A program made the translations under genes and the position numbers. This document shows positions 55,641 to 64,000 of a stretch of DNA of 64,000 nucleotides, in pieces. The DNA is from Bemisia tabaci. Taxonomy: Eukaryota > Arthropoda > Insecta > Hemiptera > Aleyrodidae. The stretch covers positions 18,993,883 through 19,057,882 of the forward strand of contig NC_092802.1 of NCBI RefSeq assembly GCF_918797505.1, given 5' to 3'. Below the pieces are notes generated by a model, which was not told the DNA's origin, made no database searches, and saw nothing but the letters and a program-made list of their open reading frames with translations. Within the stretch, counting starts at the first letter, position 1. Every line of letters begins with the position of its first letter.

Positions 55641-55915
55641 ATTTGTCAATCGAAAACACAGGAAAATGCGGAAACAAGGCTAAAATACAAAATACAAAGG
55701 CAGGACGTTTCGGTACCTTACGGCACCATTATCAACTCCTAAAATAGAATTTTCAAATTAATCAGGAAAACTGTAATGCACAACAAATCCAGTGCGGTAC
55801 AGTGGAAAACAAAGAGAATGTAAAAGCAGCCCGAAACGGAAACGACAATCGAAAACACAGGAAAATGAGGAAACAATGCTAAAATACAACATACAAAGGC
55901 AGGACGTTTCCTTAT
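55640..55915 (+). repeat. direct duplication, offset about 199 bp
   Basis: CAATCGAAAACACAGGAAAATG followed by GAAACAA, GCTAAAATACAA and AAAGGCAGGACGTTTC occurs at 55647 and again at 55846. Confidence 0.8.
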
Positions 55916-55964
55916 ATTTTGTTCATAAGTCAATATTCAGTAGTCACTTGGCGCAGTCAGTGAA

Positions 55965-56240
55965 GACCGGGAAATGTCAAGGAATTTTAAAAAGACGAGG
56001 AAAACCTGGAAACTTCAGAAAAAAATCACAGAAAAGTCAGGGATAAATTGTAAACTCCCCTTTATTAGCTTCTTACAATGGATTTGACGTTTCAAAGAAC
56101 AACTTTTGCCTGAAAACTATTCCAAATTATGTTTCTGCCATATTGCTTATTTCATTTGTCACGAAATTTTACTGAAACGTGTCAGGGAAATCAGGGATAT
56201 GTCAGGGAATTTTATTTTCTAAATTTCGTGGTATTCCTGA
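55965..56240. repeat. dispersed repeat L
   Basis: CAATGGATTTGACGTTTCAA and TTTTGCCTGAAAACTATTCC, with flanking GTCAGGGAAATCAGGGATAT. It is the longest of the three L copies here. Confidence 0.6.
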
Positions 56241-56499
56241 GTATAGTCTCATTGACTCATCCAAGAGAATTTTGGGGCAATTTCCGGGTGTTTTTGGACA
56301 AAAGCACAGGAAAAAGCAGCCCATTGTGCGGAAACAGTGGTGGGATACACGTATGCATATCGCAGGGCGCGTTCGATAGCGCAGCGGAATCACCTTGTCG
56401 CAAAAAGTAGTTTTGCAGGATCCGAAATTCGAAGGCGGAGCTTATTGTATATTCTTATCGCAGCTTGTTTCGTTCCCGGGGGCACACGCGCCTTCGTAT

Positions 56500-56622
56500 C
56501 CGGTCCCTCTGACGTAAGGGCGTACCTCAATTTTCTTGTGAGCCCTGCTTTACATATAAATCCATACTTTCTGAGGCTTATGTGAAAATCGAGGTACGCC
56601 CTCACGCCAGAAGAGAGACGGT
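56500..56622. mobile_element. family E foldback MITE
   Basis: The arms CTCTGACGTAAGGGCGTACC and GGTACGCCCTCACGCCAGAAG, with TCAATTTTCTTGTGAGCCC / CTTATGTGAAAATCGA inside. Confidence 0.75.
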
Positions 56623-56726
56623 GAGAGCTCTCGCGTAGAAGGCTCAAAGAGAGTTCAATTGAGTCCGGCTCCAGTCGGAACGCCACGCCGAGAAACGCTG
56701 AGGACCGTATTGACAGTTGCACCATA

Positions 56727-57075
56727 AGTTGAAGTATCGATCCTTATATGTACAGTCACCCCAGAAAAAGTGAAGTTTCTAAAAGCGCCTTCAATTGAAG
56801 GTGATACCCCACAATACATTCGTGCTTAAATAGTGGTATTAAAAGTTTAAGTATTAATCCTTATGTATGCAGTCACTCCAGTAGAAGCGAAGTTTCCAAA
56901 AGCGCCTTCAATTGAAGGTGATACCCCGCAACACACTCGTGCCTAAATAGTGGTATTATAAGTTAAAGTATTGATCATTATGTGCACAGTCACCCCAGTA
57001 GTAGCGAAGTTTTTAAAAACGCCTTCAATTGGAGGCGATACCCCGAAACACACCCGTGCTTGAATAGTGGTATCC
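56727..57075 (+). repeat. 117-bp tandem repeat, about 3 copies
   Basis: GCCTTCAATTGAAGGTGATA occurs at 56787 and 56904, and as GCCTTCAATTGGAGGCGATA at 57021, exactly 117 bp apart each time. Each unit also carries AAATAGTGGTAT and CAGTCACYCCAG. Confidence 0.92.
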
Positions 57076-57240
57076 CCCAGTGGGCCACGAGACATGGTAT
57101 GAAGTTCAGCATTCTGATAAGTTTTGTCTTCAAAATTTTACGTAGGCCTCAATTTGCATGACGGAAATTCCTTCTCTTACTTCACGTTTTATCACGTTTT
57201 TGTATTATTAGTCACGAAGCATTTCTATCACCCGCTCACA
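57076..57240 (+). mobile_element. family M, left part, diverged
   Basis: GGGCCACGAGACATGGTATG, AGCATTCTGATAAGTTTTGT and CACCCGCTCACA follow the M order with many changes. Confidence 0.5.
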
Positions 57241-57669
57241 CCAAGAACAGGTTACTTGTTGTTACTACTGCGCACCACAGCAGTTTTGGCAGGCTTCTCA
57301 AAAAGCGGTGTTTCTTAGAGTAACTTTTACTCTCCTACTCTAGGATGTTCAGTGTGTAAAGAACGTGAAATATCTGAGTCGAAGCTGCGAGATTGCGTTG
57401 CCATCTGTTCCCACTTCAAAGACTATCACTGGAACGTATAGAGTATGATGTATCTCAAGTAGATTAATATTTTTTTTTATGAGCTCGTCCTCAATAATCG
57501 AACCTAAGAAACTACAAAGTCCTACTTTGAGCTGATCGCACCTCTAAACATAGTAAGAAATAAGCATTTTGACGGCGTAAGGCGGCAATCACATGGCTCG
57601 GTTTGCAACGTCGCAGACTTCCTGTCATACTTTATTTTTTAAACGGAAAACTATTCAACGGCAATTCAT

Positions 57670-57765
57670 CTCATAAAAAATCGGATCCAAAACCAGGATT
57701 GAACCCGGATAGCATAGGTGACAGTCTGAGGCGCTAACCTCACGTAAGTTCATTAATCTTTGTAT
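57670..57765 (-). mobile_element. tRNA-like SINE fragment
   Basis: On the minus strand ACGTGAGGTTAGCGCC (A-box-like) is followed about 45 bases later by GGGTTCAATCCTGG (B-box), the spacing of a tRNA-type polymerase III promoter. The stems are incomplete, so a tRNA gene is unlikely. It is a different family from the SINE at 36720. Confidence 0.45.
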
Positions 57766-57801
57766 GAAAATGTGAAAAACAAGATTATATCTGTTCCACA
57801 G

Positions 57802-58088
57802 GATACCCTCTACATCTTTATCCAGATACATCAGAACAAGAGCGTAGTGTGGAGGAGAAGGAATCAACTGTAAGCATCAATTATCAAAATGCAACTCCAT
57901 TACCAACGCAAGTGGGACATCAGCAAACTGCAATCGAACAAATTAAGTTCGTGTTTTTAATTTGTTATTGTGTCACGCAACAACCGCAGGAACATTTATT
58001 CTACATTGCAGAGCGATTAATTTTGTTCGCGTCGGGACTAGTTCATTCCGCCAATACCAGATATGCTTATCATGTCAATATTTGTTAG
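57802..58088 (+). CDS. weak candidate exon, unidentified
   Basis: A clear acceptor (TATATCTGTTCCACAG) precedes it. In phase 1 it reads GYPLHLYPDTSEQERSVEEK, then ESTVSINYQNATPLPTQVGH and on to a TAG at 58086-58088. A donor-like ACT|GTAAGC occurs at 57870/57871, so the true exon could be only 69 bases. It fits the phase of the exon ending at 50956, about 6.8 kb upstream, but that pairing is speculative. No domain was recognised. Confidence 0.25.
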
Positions 58089-59849
58089 CGCTCAGTTTTC
58101 TGCGAGTGTATTGAAACAAAATTTATAAAGTAATATGTTTTTAAATACACAAAGTTGTTAAGTTCGACGTGTGACTTTTTGAAGTCAGGGCAGTGTGCTC
58201 AATTCAATGAAGAAGGTCCATCTTGGCGGAGAAAACAAAACGATAAGGATATGTCTTTAGAATAAACCAATGGGTCTGTTGCATGCACGAAATGAATTTC
58301 ACCTGCTCCTGTATTTCTTACAATCAAAAATCTAATTTTTCTCAAAAAATCAGAGGAAGTGGATCCTAGACCTACATGACTGAAATGTTGTATGCAGCAA
58401 TGCTGCCACTTCCCGGTATTGATTCCGAATTCCGGAACTTTCAAAATAATTGGAGCTTTGCTTGGAATCTTTAAAATTCCCGAACATTTTAGCTATTTTT
58501 GGAATCATCGGCATTTCTCGAAATTTCGGGGTTTTTCGTCAGTTTGACCGATTATTTGATCAAATTTGACGTTCTTTGGAACTGAATCCGGGCGTATTTC
58601 GGATTTTTTCCCCGAAACTTTTGAAAAAATCGGAATATTTCTCGAAACTTGTGGAAATCGGAATTAGTTCCGGGAACCTCGGAGTCTTTAATAATAAAAT
58701 TAAAAAAAAAATTAAAATTAAAATATTAAAATATTAAAAATATTAAAATTAAAATACAATGGCAGCACTGTTTTGTAGGTGCTCGGTGCTCCATTGTATT
58801 TGACATCGCACTCTCATTTTGAACCGAACGACCGGGTGTTGTTAGTGGTGAAAGGGAGCTTTAGGGGGTTCTGACCCGATTCGCAAATTGAAATTCGTTC
58901 GAAAAGGTAAATGTAACAGATAATTTTCAGCGTCAAAATTCTACGAAATCTGCGGTCTCGCATACTCATTATCGATATGGCATTATATTTTCAATTCCGT
59001 TGCCAAAATCAACATTTCCACCCTTGTTTGAGCGTCTATTTATTGCGGGGGGAAAACACATCACTCTTGAACGCTTCAAACTCCGAACTAAAGTCATCGG
59101 ATTCACCTCCCTGGGAAATATTTTTCCACCGTTATTTTTAAAAAGTCACAAATGGCTACGAATGAAAAAATCAAAAGGAGCCCGCCACCAAACGAATCAA
59201 ATATTCAAAAGCCAGCGTTCGAGCGCACTTGCAGCGCCACCGAATAAACATACGATAACGCTAGAAAGCTTTCAATGAGTGCTTTCTCTGAGCTTTTTTC
59301 AGACCGATAATACGTCCGCAAGGTCTCGCAAATTTTTCTCTTTTGCACTCCACTCTGAGCGCGTTCAAACGTGGTTTTTTTTTCCTGTACGGGAAGTTTA
59401 TGAAACGCAGTAAAATTTTAAAAAACTGACGCACGTGGCAACGATTCGGGTCATATGTACGATGAGAATAACTTTATAATGATATGCACTCTTAAAAAAT
59501 GCATTCACTCATTCTTCACTAGGGTTTTGAATTAATACATGGGTTGAATTAATGCATACGTCTCGTTTTTTTCTCTATCGGAGTAAATTGCGAATGAATC
59601 TCCAAGAAGAGATGCATAGGATCATAGTTGGTTTCTCCGAGTTTTGATGATCATTAAACCGATATTTATAATAGATGGACGACCGTTATGCACCGAAAAT
59701 AAAGAAGTGTTACGCCAACAACTAACGCTGCTGGTTTTACGACCCGAGGTTGTTAAAAAAATGTGCCAGGACGGCATGCGTTACTTTTACAGCTTCGGTT
59801 AATGTTAAAACTACACACCTGTTATATGTAATTTCAACAATTTTATTGA

Positions 59850-59868
59850 GGACGTAAAATTTACGTCC
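59850..59868. repeat. perfect 19-base palindrome, copy 1
   Basis: GGACGTAAAATTTACGTCC. Nine-base arms around a single centre base. Confidence 0.9.
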
Positions 59869-59938
59869 TACAACATGTGAACGCAACAGTCTTAGATTGT
59901 TCAGTCAACGTTCCAAGAATAGTGAAAGCAACATCTCA

Positions 59939-59957
59939 GGACGTAAAATTTACGTCC
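59939..59957. repeat. perfect 19-base palindrome, copy 2
   Basis: The same 19 bases as 59850-59868, 89 bp downstream. A partial third, GATGTAAAATTTTCCC, follows. Confidence 0.9.
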
Positions 59958-61011
59958 CGAAAGATGTAAAATTTTCCCATGGGCATTTTTTACAAAAGGC
60001 ATTTTGGGCTGGGAAAAAAAGATTACCAATAATTTGCAATAGTTAGTGACTCCTTGTTATACGTATCCATCATTCAGACAACTAATGTCGGAACTTCTAG
60101 TGCATTCCGCAAGTAACTTCTTATTCAAAAATACAATATATGTTTTAATACTTTCGCAGCGGGAAAAAAATGTTTTATGGACTCAGCTTATTTAGATGGT
60201 TTACCTTCTTTAGTGGGACAGAGTAATGAAAAATTTGCAGATGTCTGAAATTTCTTGTTTAAGTAGAAACTGGTGAATCAACCGTTCACAAGGATATCCT
60301 TGATTCGTAAATGGACAATGATGGAAGGAGATATGATAAAATGATGTAATCTGCAAAAATACATGTGTTGAAACAGGAAAAGCGGCCAGATGAGGTCACC
60401 AGACGGTGTATTTTCTAACTTTTAAATATATTTCCATATTCCCCATATCAGAGAAAAATCAGAAAAAATATTGCTAAATTAGCTTTGCTTGAGCTCTGGA
60501 AGCACTTCCAGACGAATCAAACCAAATTTTGCGTAAAAGTTCTCCATTGTAACATAACTTTCAGTGGGCATCATAATTTAAATATTGTAAAATTGCCGTT
60601 TATGAAGGGCCTTTGAAACGAAAATAAAATATAAGAAAAAGTTGTGAAAAGAAACAAAATTTGATAAACTGTATGGGTCCAAAAGAGTCCTTCACAAGAA
60701 ACTGCAATTACCACGCTCACACAGAGTTCTTCTTCAACAAGACAGCATCAGTCGCACATCCTCGCCACCGACGATCATAATTTTTTTGCGAGGTGAAAAT
60801 TCCCGAGGATCCCGGCTCAACCGGCGAAGAAGAGAAGATCTCTGTCGTGGTAAGAAAAAAACGACGTATGAACCCTCAGGTGTTGCCAAATTTCCTCTAA
60901 TATGACACAAATTTCCCAGTTTTGTGAATATTTTTCGTCCAAGTTTTCAGAAAATTTTGTTCGCAATTTCACTGAAAGCTCTTGAAAATGTCGAAGGAAA
61001 ACATTCATAAC

Positions 61012-61705
61012 TAAGGTTCCTTTATAGGGATAGTATGGACATCTCGATTTATGTAGCTCTTAGGGCCCAAAAGGGTGACAACATGAAAAACGAAAATCAC
61101 TAGAAAAGAACCGCTGCCAACCTATGCATTTGAAAGATTAATCAATAGGGCCGACAGCGCATTGTAAAAGAGCGTTTCTCAGGATTCAGACTTTGAAACT
61201 GATTGTGAGAAAATTTATACGAAATCAAAGTTTTATACGTGCCTTCATAATTTTTGATCAGTGTACCTACTCTCGCAGTTTAATTGGTACCATTGGATAA
61301 TTATAGTTCATAGTAAAAGAACAACTTAATTTGGGGAAAAGGCTGCAAATAAAGAACAAAGAATAAACAAAACCCGGAACGTTTCAAAATGGTACTAATG
61401 TCCCGGTCTCGCAATAACAGCGGAGCGACGGCTCGTTTTTGTTTTTAATTTATTTTCCGGTTGAAAATGAAATTGTAACCATTTTGAAACGTTCCGGGTT
61501 TTGTTTATCCTATTTGTCCTTTATTTGCAGCCTTTTCCCCAAATTAAGTTGTTCTTTTATTATAAGTATTTTGGCTGATTAAGTTGTTTCTCATTCTAGA
61601 GTTCATAGGTTGACTGTCTTTTTGGGCCCCAAGAGGTAAATGACCTGATCAAACCTAACCTCCAAATTTTCGAGTTGCCCATACTCGCCGTAGAGAGGTA
61701 CTCTA
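61012..61705. mobile_element. family D element nested in family A
   Basis: TAGGGCCCAAAAGGGTGACA near the left and TTTTTGGGCCCCAAGAGGTA near the right are inverted. Near-terminal TATAGGGATAGTATGG pairs loosely with CCCATACTCGCCGTAGAG. The middle holds a separate palindrome at 61314-61560. Confidence 0.65.
61314..61560. mobile_element. foldback nested in D nested in A
   Basis: TAAAAGAACAACTTAATTTG and CAAATTAAGTTGTTCTTTTA are the ends. The arms run about 90 bp (AAAACCCGGAACGTTTCAAA / TTTGAAACGTTCCGGGTTTT). The loop near 61405-61470 contains a CGGAGCGACGGCTCG segment. Confidence 0.88.
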
Positions 61706-61970
61706 TTCATAACTTCCCTCAAGAATAAACATTTTATCTCGAGAAATTTGGCAACGCTGGAATGTTCACACGGCGTTTTTCTTTAGCACGGAGGATCTGG
61801 AGCTCGCATTGCTAGTTGAATTACTCTCACGAGTGAGGTTACGGACTCGCGGTTTGCGTTGCGAGAGGTTGATAATAAGATCCGCGTATTCATGGGATGA
61901 GGTAGGGCGAGGCTTGAGATAAAGTGTGCTCCGAGCTCCGTGTTTTACCTGTTACGATGTACTCTCCACG

Positions 61971-62766
61971 CTGCCGTCCTAAGGAAGAACGCCGTATGAG
62001 CCCTCAGACGTTGCTAAATTTCCGTCGATAAAAACCGAATTTACTGGAAAAATGGACCACTAGACAAGGTACGAATTTAAGCATTCTTATACATGTATCT
62101 TAATCAGAATTTCACGTAGAACACGATTTGCGCAACGAAAACTAATGAAACAAAATCCAAACGAAGATACTAACATTTTTATTTCACATTGGTTACGAGG
62201 AATTTGAACTGCCCGCTCACAAGAAACTCAAAGCTCTACGTGAGTCAAATCGCACACTACAACGGTTTCAACAAGCTTCTCAATCGAGTAATGTTCATTT
62301 CCCACCATGTGTTGTTCAAACTAGAAGCAATTTGCTACAGCTGAGCCAAAGCGTCAAGATTGAGGTTGCCAGATTTTTAAATCTCAGAGACGTTCATGAT
62401 AACGTTTACGAGCTATGTGAATCACGTAGAGCATTGAATTTTCATGAGCGGCTGGTTTGAATTCACGCATCAAGAATCATTAATATCCTCGGAAGGAGTT
62501 GATGTCGGTAATATTCGTTGTGCGCATCGTGTTTTACGTGAAATTTTGGTGAAGAAACATGTATCACAATGCTAAAATTCGTACCTTGTCCAGTGGTCCA
62601 TTGTGAATATTTTCCCTCAAAATTTTCAGACAATTTTGTACGAAATTTAATCTAAAATATCTGAAAGTTTCAAAGAAAAATGTGCATGACTGCCGTCAAA
62701 ATACACGGTTTGTTAAGGAAAATTTGGCAACCCTCGAACGTACGGCGTTCTTCCTTAACACGGCAG
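61971..62766. mobile_element. family A MITE with nested family M
   Basis: The ends are CTGCCGTCCTAAGG and CCTTAACACGGCAG. The flanks CACG and TGCT do not match, so this copy lacks the usual duplication. Family M occupies 62053-62600. Confidence 0.85.
62053..62600. mobile_element. family M element, complete, nested in family A
   Basis: TGGACCACTAGACAAGGTAC and GTACCTTGTCCAGTGGTCCA are the inverted ends. Long inverted arms as in 20958-21510. 548 bp, no gene. Confidence 0.9.
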
Positions 62767-62899
62767 TGCTAACCTGCAGCGACGTGTACTGCCATTGTAC
62801 GGAAAAACATCGAGTGAACATCATCAGGACATTGCTTACTTAATTAAATTCGTTTTAGATGAATTAATTTGCTGCCAGTTTATATACTTATTATTTTTT

Positions 62900-63014
62900 C
62901 CGAGGAAAATTTGAAGGAAAAATATCCATAACAATCCTTGAAAATAAACATCTTATCGAAGGAAATTTGGAAACTCTCGAATGTTCATACGGCGTTCTTC
63001 CAAAGCACGGAAGT
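62900..63014 (+). mobile_element. family A, right half
   Basis: AACTCTCGAATGTTCATACG, then GCGTTCTTCCAAAGCACGGAAG. The left half is missing. Confidence 0.7.
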
Positions 63015-63018
63015 ATTT

Positions 63019-63250
63019 TGCCATGTGAAGAAAAAACCCATATCAACATTCGAATGGTGCCTGATTTCCCGCGATATAACATTCATTTCTAAGGACAGTT
63101 ATAAATATATATTTTTGAAATTTTCACATAATTATGCTTTGACCGCGAGTAAAATGTTCCAAAAAATTAGAAGACAAATATTCACAAGTTTATTCAGAAA
63201 ATTCATGTGTCCTCAAACGAAATTTAGCAACATCTCAGTGTACGCACGAC
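63019..63250. mobile_element. family A, strongly decayed copy
   Basis: AACATTCGAATGGTGCCTGA on the left and AAATTTAGCAACATCTCAGT on the right keep the family order. The terminal bases are lost. Confidence 0.5.
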
Positions 63251-63358
63251 TGCGCCCTCCTTCGAACGGTAGTGCCGTGGGACAGCCCCTGTCGAAGGGA
63301 ACACGCAAGTCATATCCGATTTTCCTCCCTATCATTACTGGATTCCCCCCTTTTGCAG

Positions 63359-63417
63359 AGGGTATATCCATGGCAGAGGCCGAACCTGATGTGGAAACTT
63401 TCAAAGTTTACATCTAA
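63359..63417 (+). CDS. weak candidate terminal exon, unidentified
   Basis: A pyrimidine-rich acceptor (TTCCCCCCTTTTGCAG, ending 63358) precedes GISMAEAEPDVETFKVYI and a TAA stop (63415-63417). The short reading is protein-like but could be chance. No matching upstream exon was found, since 62890-63250 is family A debris. Confidence 0.2.
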
Positions 63418-63804
63418 TCCTCATTTCTATAGAGAGTAGAGGTTTAAATGTAATTCCATTGATTTTATCGTCGAATTTCCTTGAAGAAAGCCCTCTTAAA
63501 ATTGGAATGTGACGAAACAGGCATCAAAATTTGGAGTTTCAGTTAAAAATCTCGAATCCGATCCTCCTGATGGCTTGTCCCACTGTGCGCCACACCGCGC
63601 CGCGCGGAGGGAGTGCCGTGCGTGGAGGGCGGGAGGTGGTAAAGGACGCTATCAATCATAATAAAAAACCGATCCGGATTAAAGGAAACCCTTTTCCGGC
63701 CGTGATTGAGCCGGGTTACAAATTGATCCGGCGGCCTTTCCAGTCCTGGGGGGGGGGGGGGGGGGGGTGTCCTCAGGCAGCGTGCACGCGCTTGAGAAAT
63801 TAGG
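63418..63804. other. GC-rich stretch with long G run
   Basis: 63590-63640 is CpG-rich. A run of about 19 G lies at 63749-63767. No gene was recognised. Confidence 0.4.
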
Positions 63805-63968
63805 CAGTGGCGTGTCGTGAATTGCGTTGTATCGATTGTTATGCCATGTAAACCTATGGCAAAGAATCAATTATTTAGGTGTTCGCCGCGTACACCATGT
63901 AACACCCTGTAAATCGATCTTTTTCAATAAGTTTAAATAGCAGATCAATCGATGTATCGCAAATCATG
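63805..63968. mobile_element. family H (hAT-type) MITE, right end broken
   Basis: CAGTGGCGTGTCGTGAATTG begins it and AGCAGATCAATCGATGTATC is near the right end. The final CACGCCACTG is replaced by family D-like sequence. Confidence 0.78.
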
Positions 63969-64000
63969 TTCATTAATGAGCGTTCTTCCGCAAAAGTGAG
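63969..64000 (+). repeat. family D fragment running off the window
   Basis: AATGAGCGTTCTTCCGCAAA matches 31298-31317. Confidence 0.55.

Larger units (their letters stand above)
58089..60841. other. intergenic stretch; AT-rich simple repeat and two hairpins
   Basis: 58675-58760 is built of TTAAAATA-like units. Two identical hairpins lie at 59850 and 59939 (listed separately). The frame at 59000-59278 opens on TTG and has no domain. Nothing else was recognised. Confidence 0.4.
60842..61794. mobile_element. family A MITE with nested insertions, 4-bp target duplication
   Basis: The left end is CTGTCGTGGTAAG and the right end TTCTTTAGCACGGAGG. ATCT lies on both sides (60838-60841 and 61795-61798). 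About 700 bp of foreign DNA (61012-61705) separates the two halves. Confidence 0.8.

Noticed and set aside
62938..63417. 159-codon frame as a whole
   Set aside because: About the first 100 codons are family A debris. Only the last short piece after an acceptor is kept as a weak candidate.

Overview
This window is eukaryotic DNA, roughly 40% GC by eye, almost certainly from an arthropod and most likely an insect. It has no bacterial-style operons and no long open reading frames. Long non-coding stretches are packed with short inverted-repeat (MITE-like) elements, a decayed mariner transposase piece, tRNA-derived SINE-like sequences and several tandem arrays. The repeat set reminds me of a sap-feeding hemipteran such as a whitefly, but that is a recollection and not something the sequence proves.

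Nearly every open frame here is a shadow: a repeat read in another frame, a homopolymer or a satellite. The coding evidence I accept is thin. It consists of a mariner-type transposase remnant (89-358), a plausible start exon with a good start context and splice donor (50884-51060), two possible in-phase downstream exons (52231 and 57802), a 60-codon reverse-strand frame at 44796-44979, a reverse-strand patch near 41710-41990, and a possible terminal exon at 63359. None could be assigned to a known family.

Layout. 0-5 kb: mariner remnant, a TTAA-flanked MITE end, AT-rich filler and a 20-bp minisatellite. 5-10.2 kb: foldback elements and duplicated A+B blocks. 10.8-13.1 kb: one 2.3-kb element with a clean 4-bp target duplication. 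13-18 kb: mostly unique or decayed sequence with long homopolymers. 18-33 kb: scattered MITEs of many families. 33.5-36.5 kb: foldbacks, including a 1.8-kb set of nested palindromes sharing one centre. 36.7-39.4 kb: a nearly perfect 1.36-kb tandem duplication. 40-43.6 kb: hAT-type MITEs and a 43-bp array. 43.6-46 kb: unique sequence with weak coding patches. 46-50 kb: nested MITEs. 50-52.6 kb: the most gene-like stretch. 52.8-53.3 kb: a 31-bp array. 53.7-64 kb: nested MITEs, tandem repeats and a SINE-like fragment.

Family letters are local labels. A: foldback of about 253 bp with CTGCCGTGC ends and 4-bp target duplications. B: about 240-bp non-palindromic block usually fused to A. C: about 510-bp foldback. 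D: dispersed element containing a GGGCCCAAAA-like block. E/N: foldbacks with a GGGCTCA core. F: TTAA-flanked foldback with GGTGATTCGATGG ends. G: about 250-bp element with TATTCGATA-like ends. H: CAGTGGCGTGG hAT-type MITE with 8-bp duplications. I: element carrying an ATGCAACCCGCA motif. J: element carrying a CGCAAATTGCATTTTTAC motif. K: short foldback with GGAACTATAAATTC arms. L: dispersed block with TTTTGCCTGAAAACTATT. M: about 550-bp element with TGGACCACTAGACAAGG ends.
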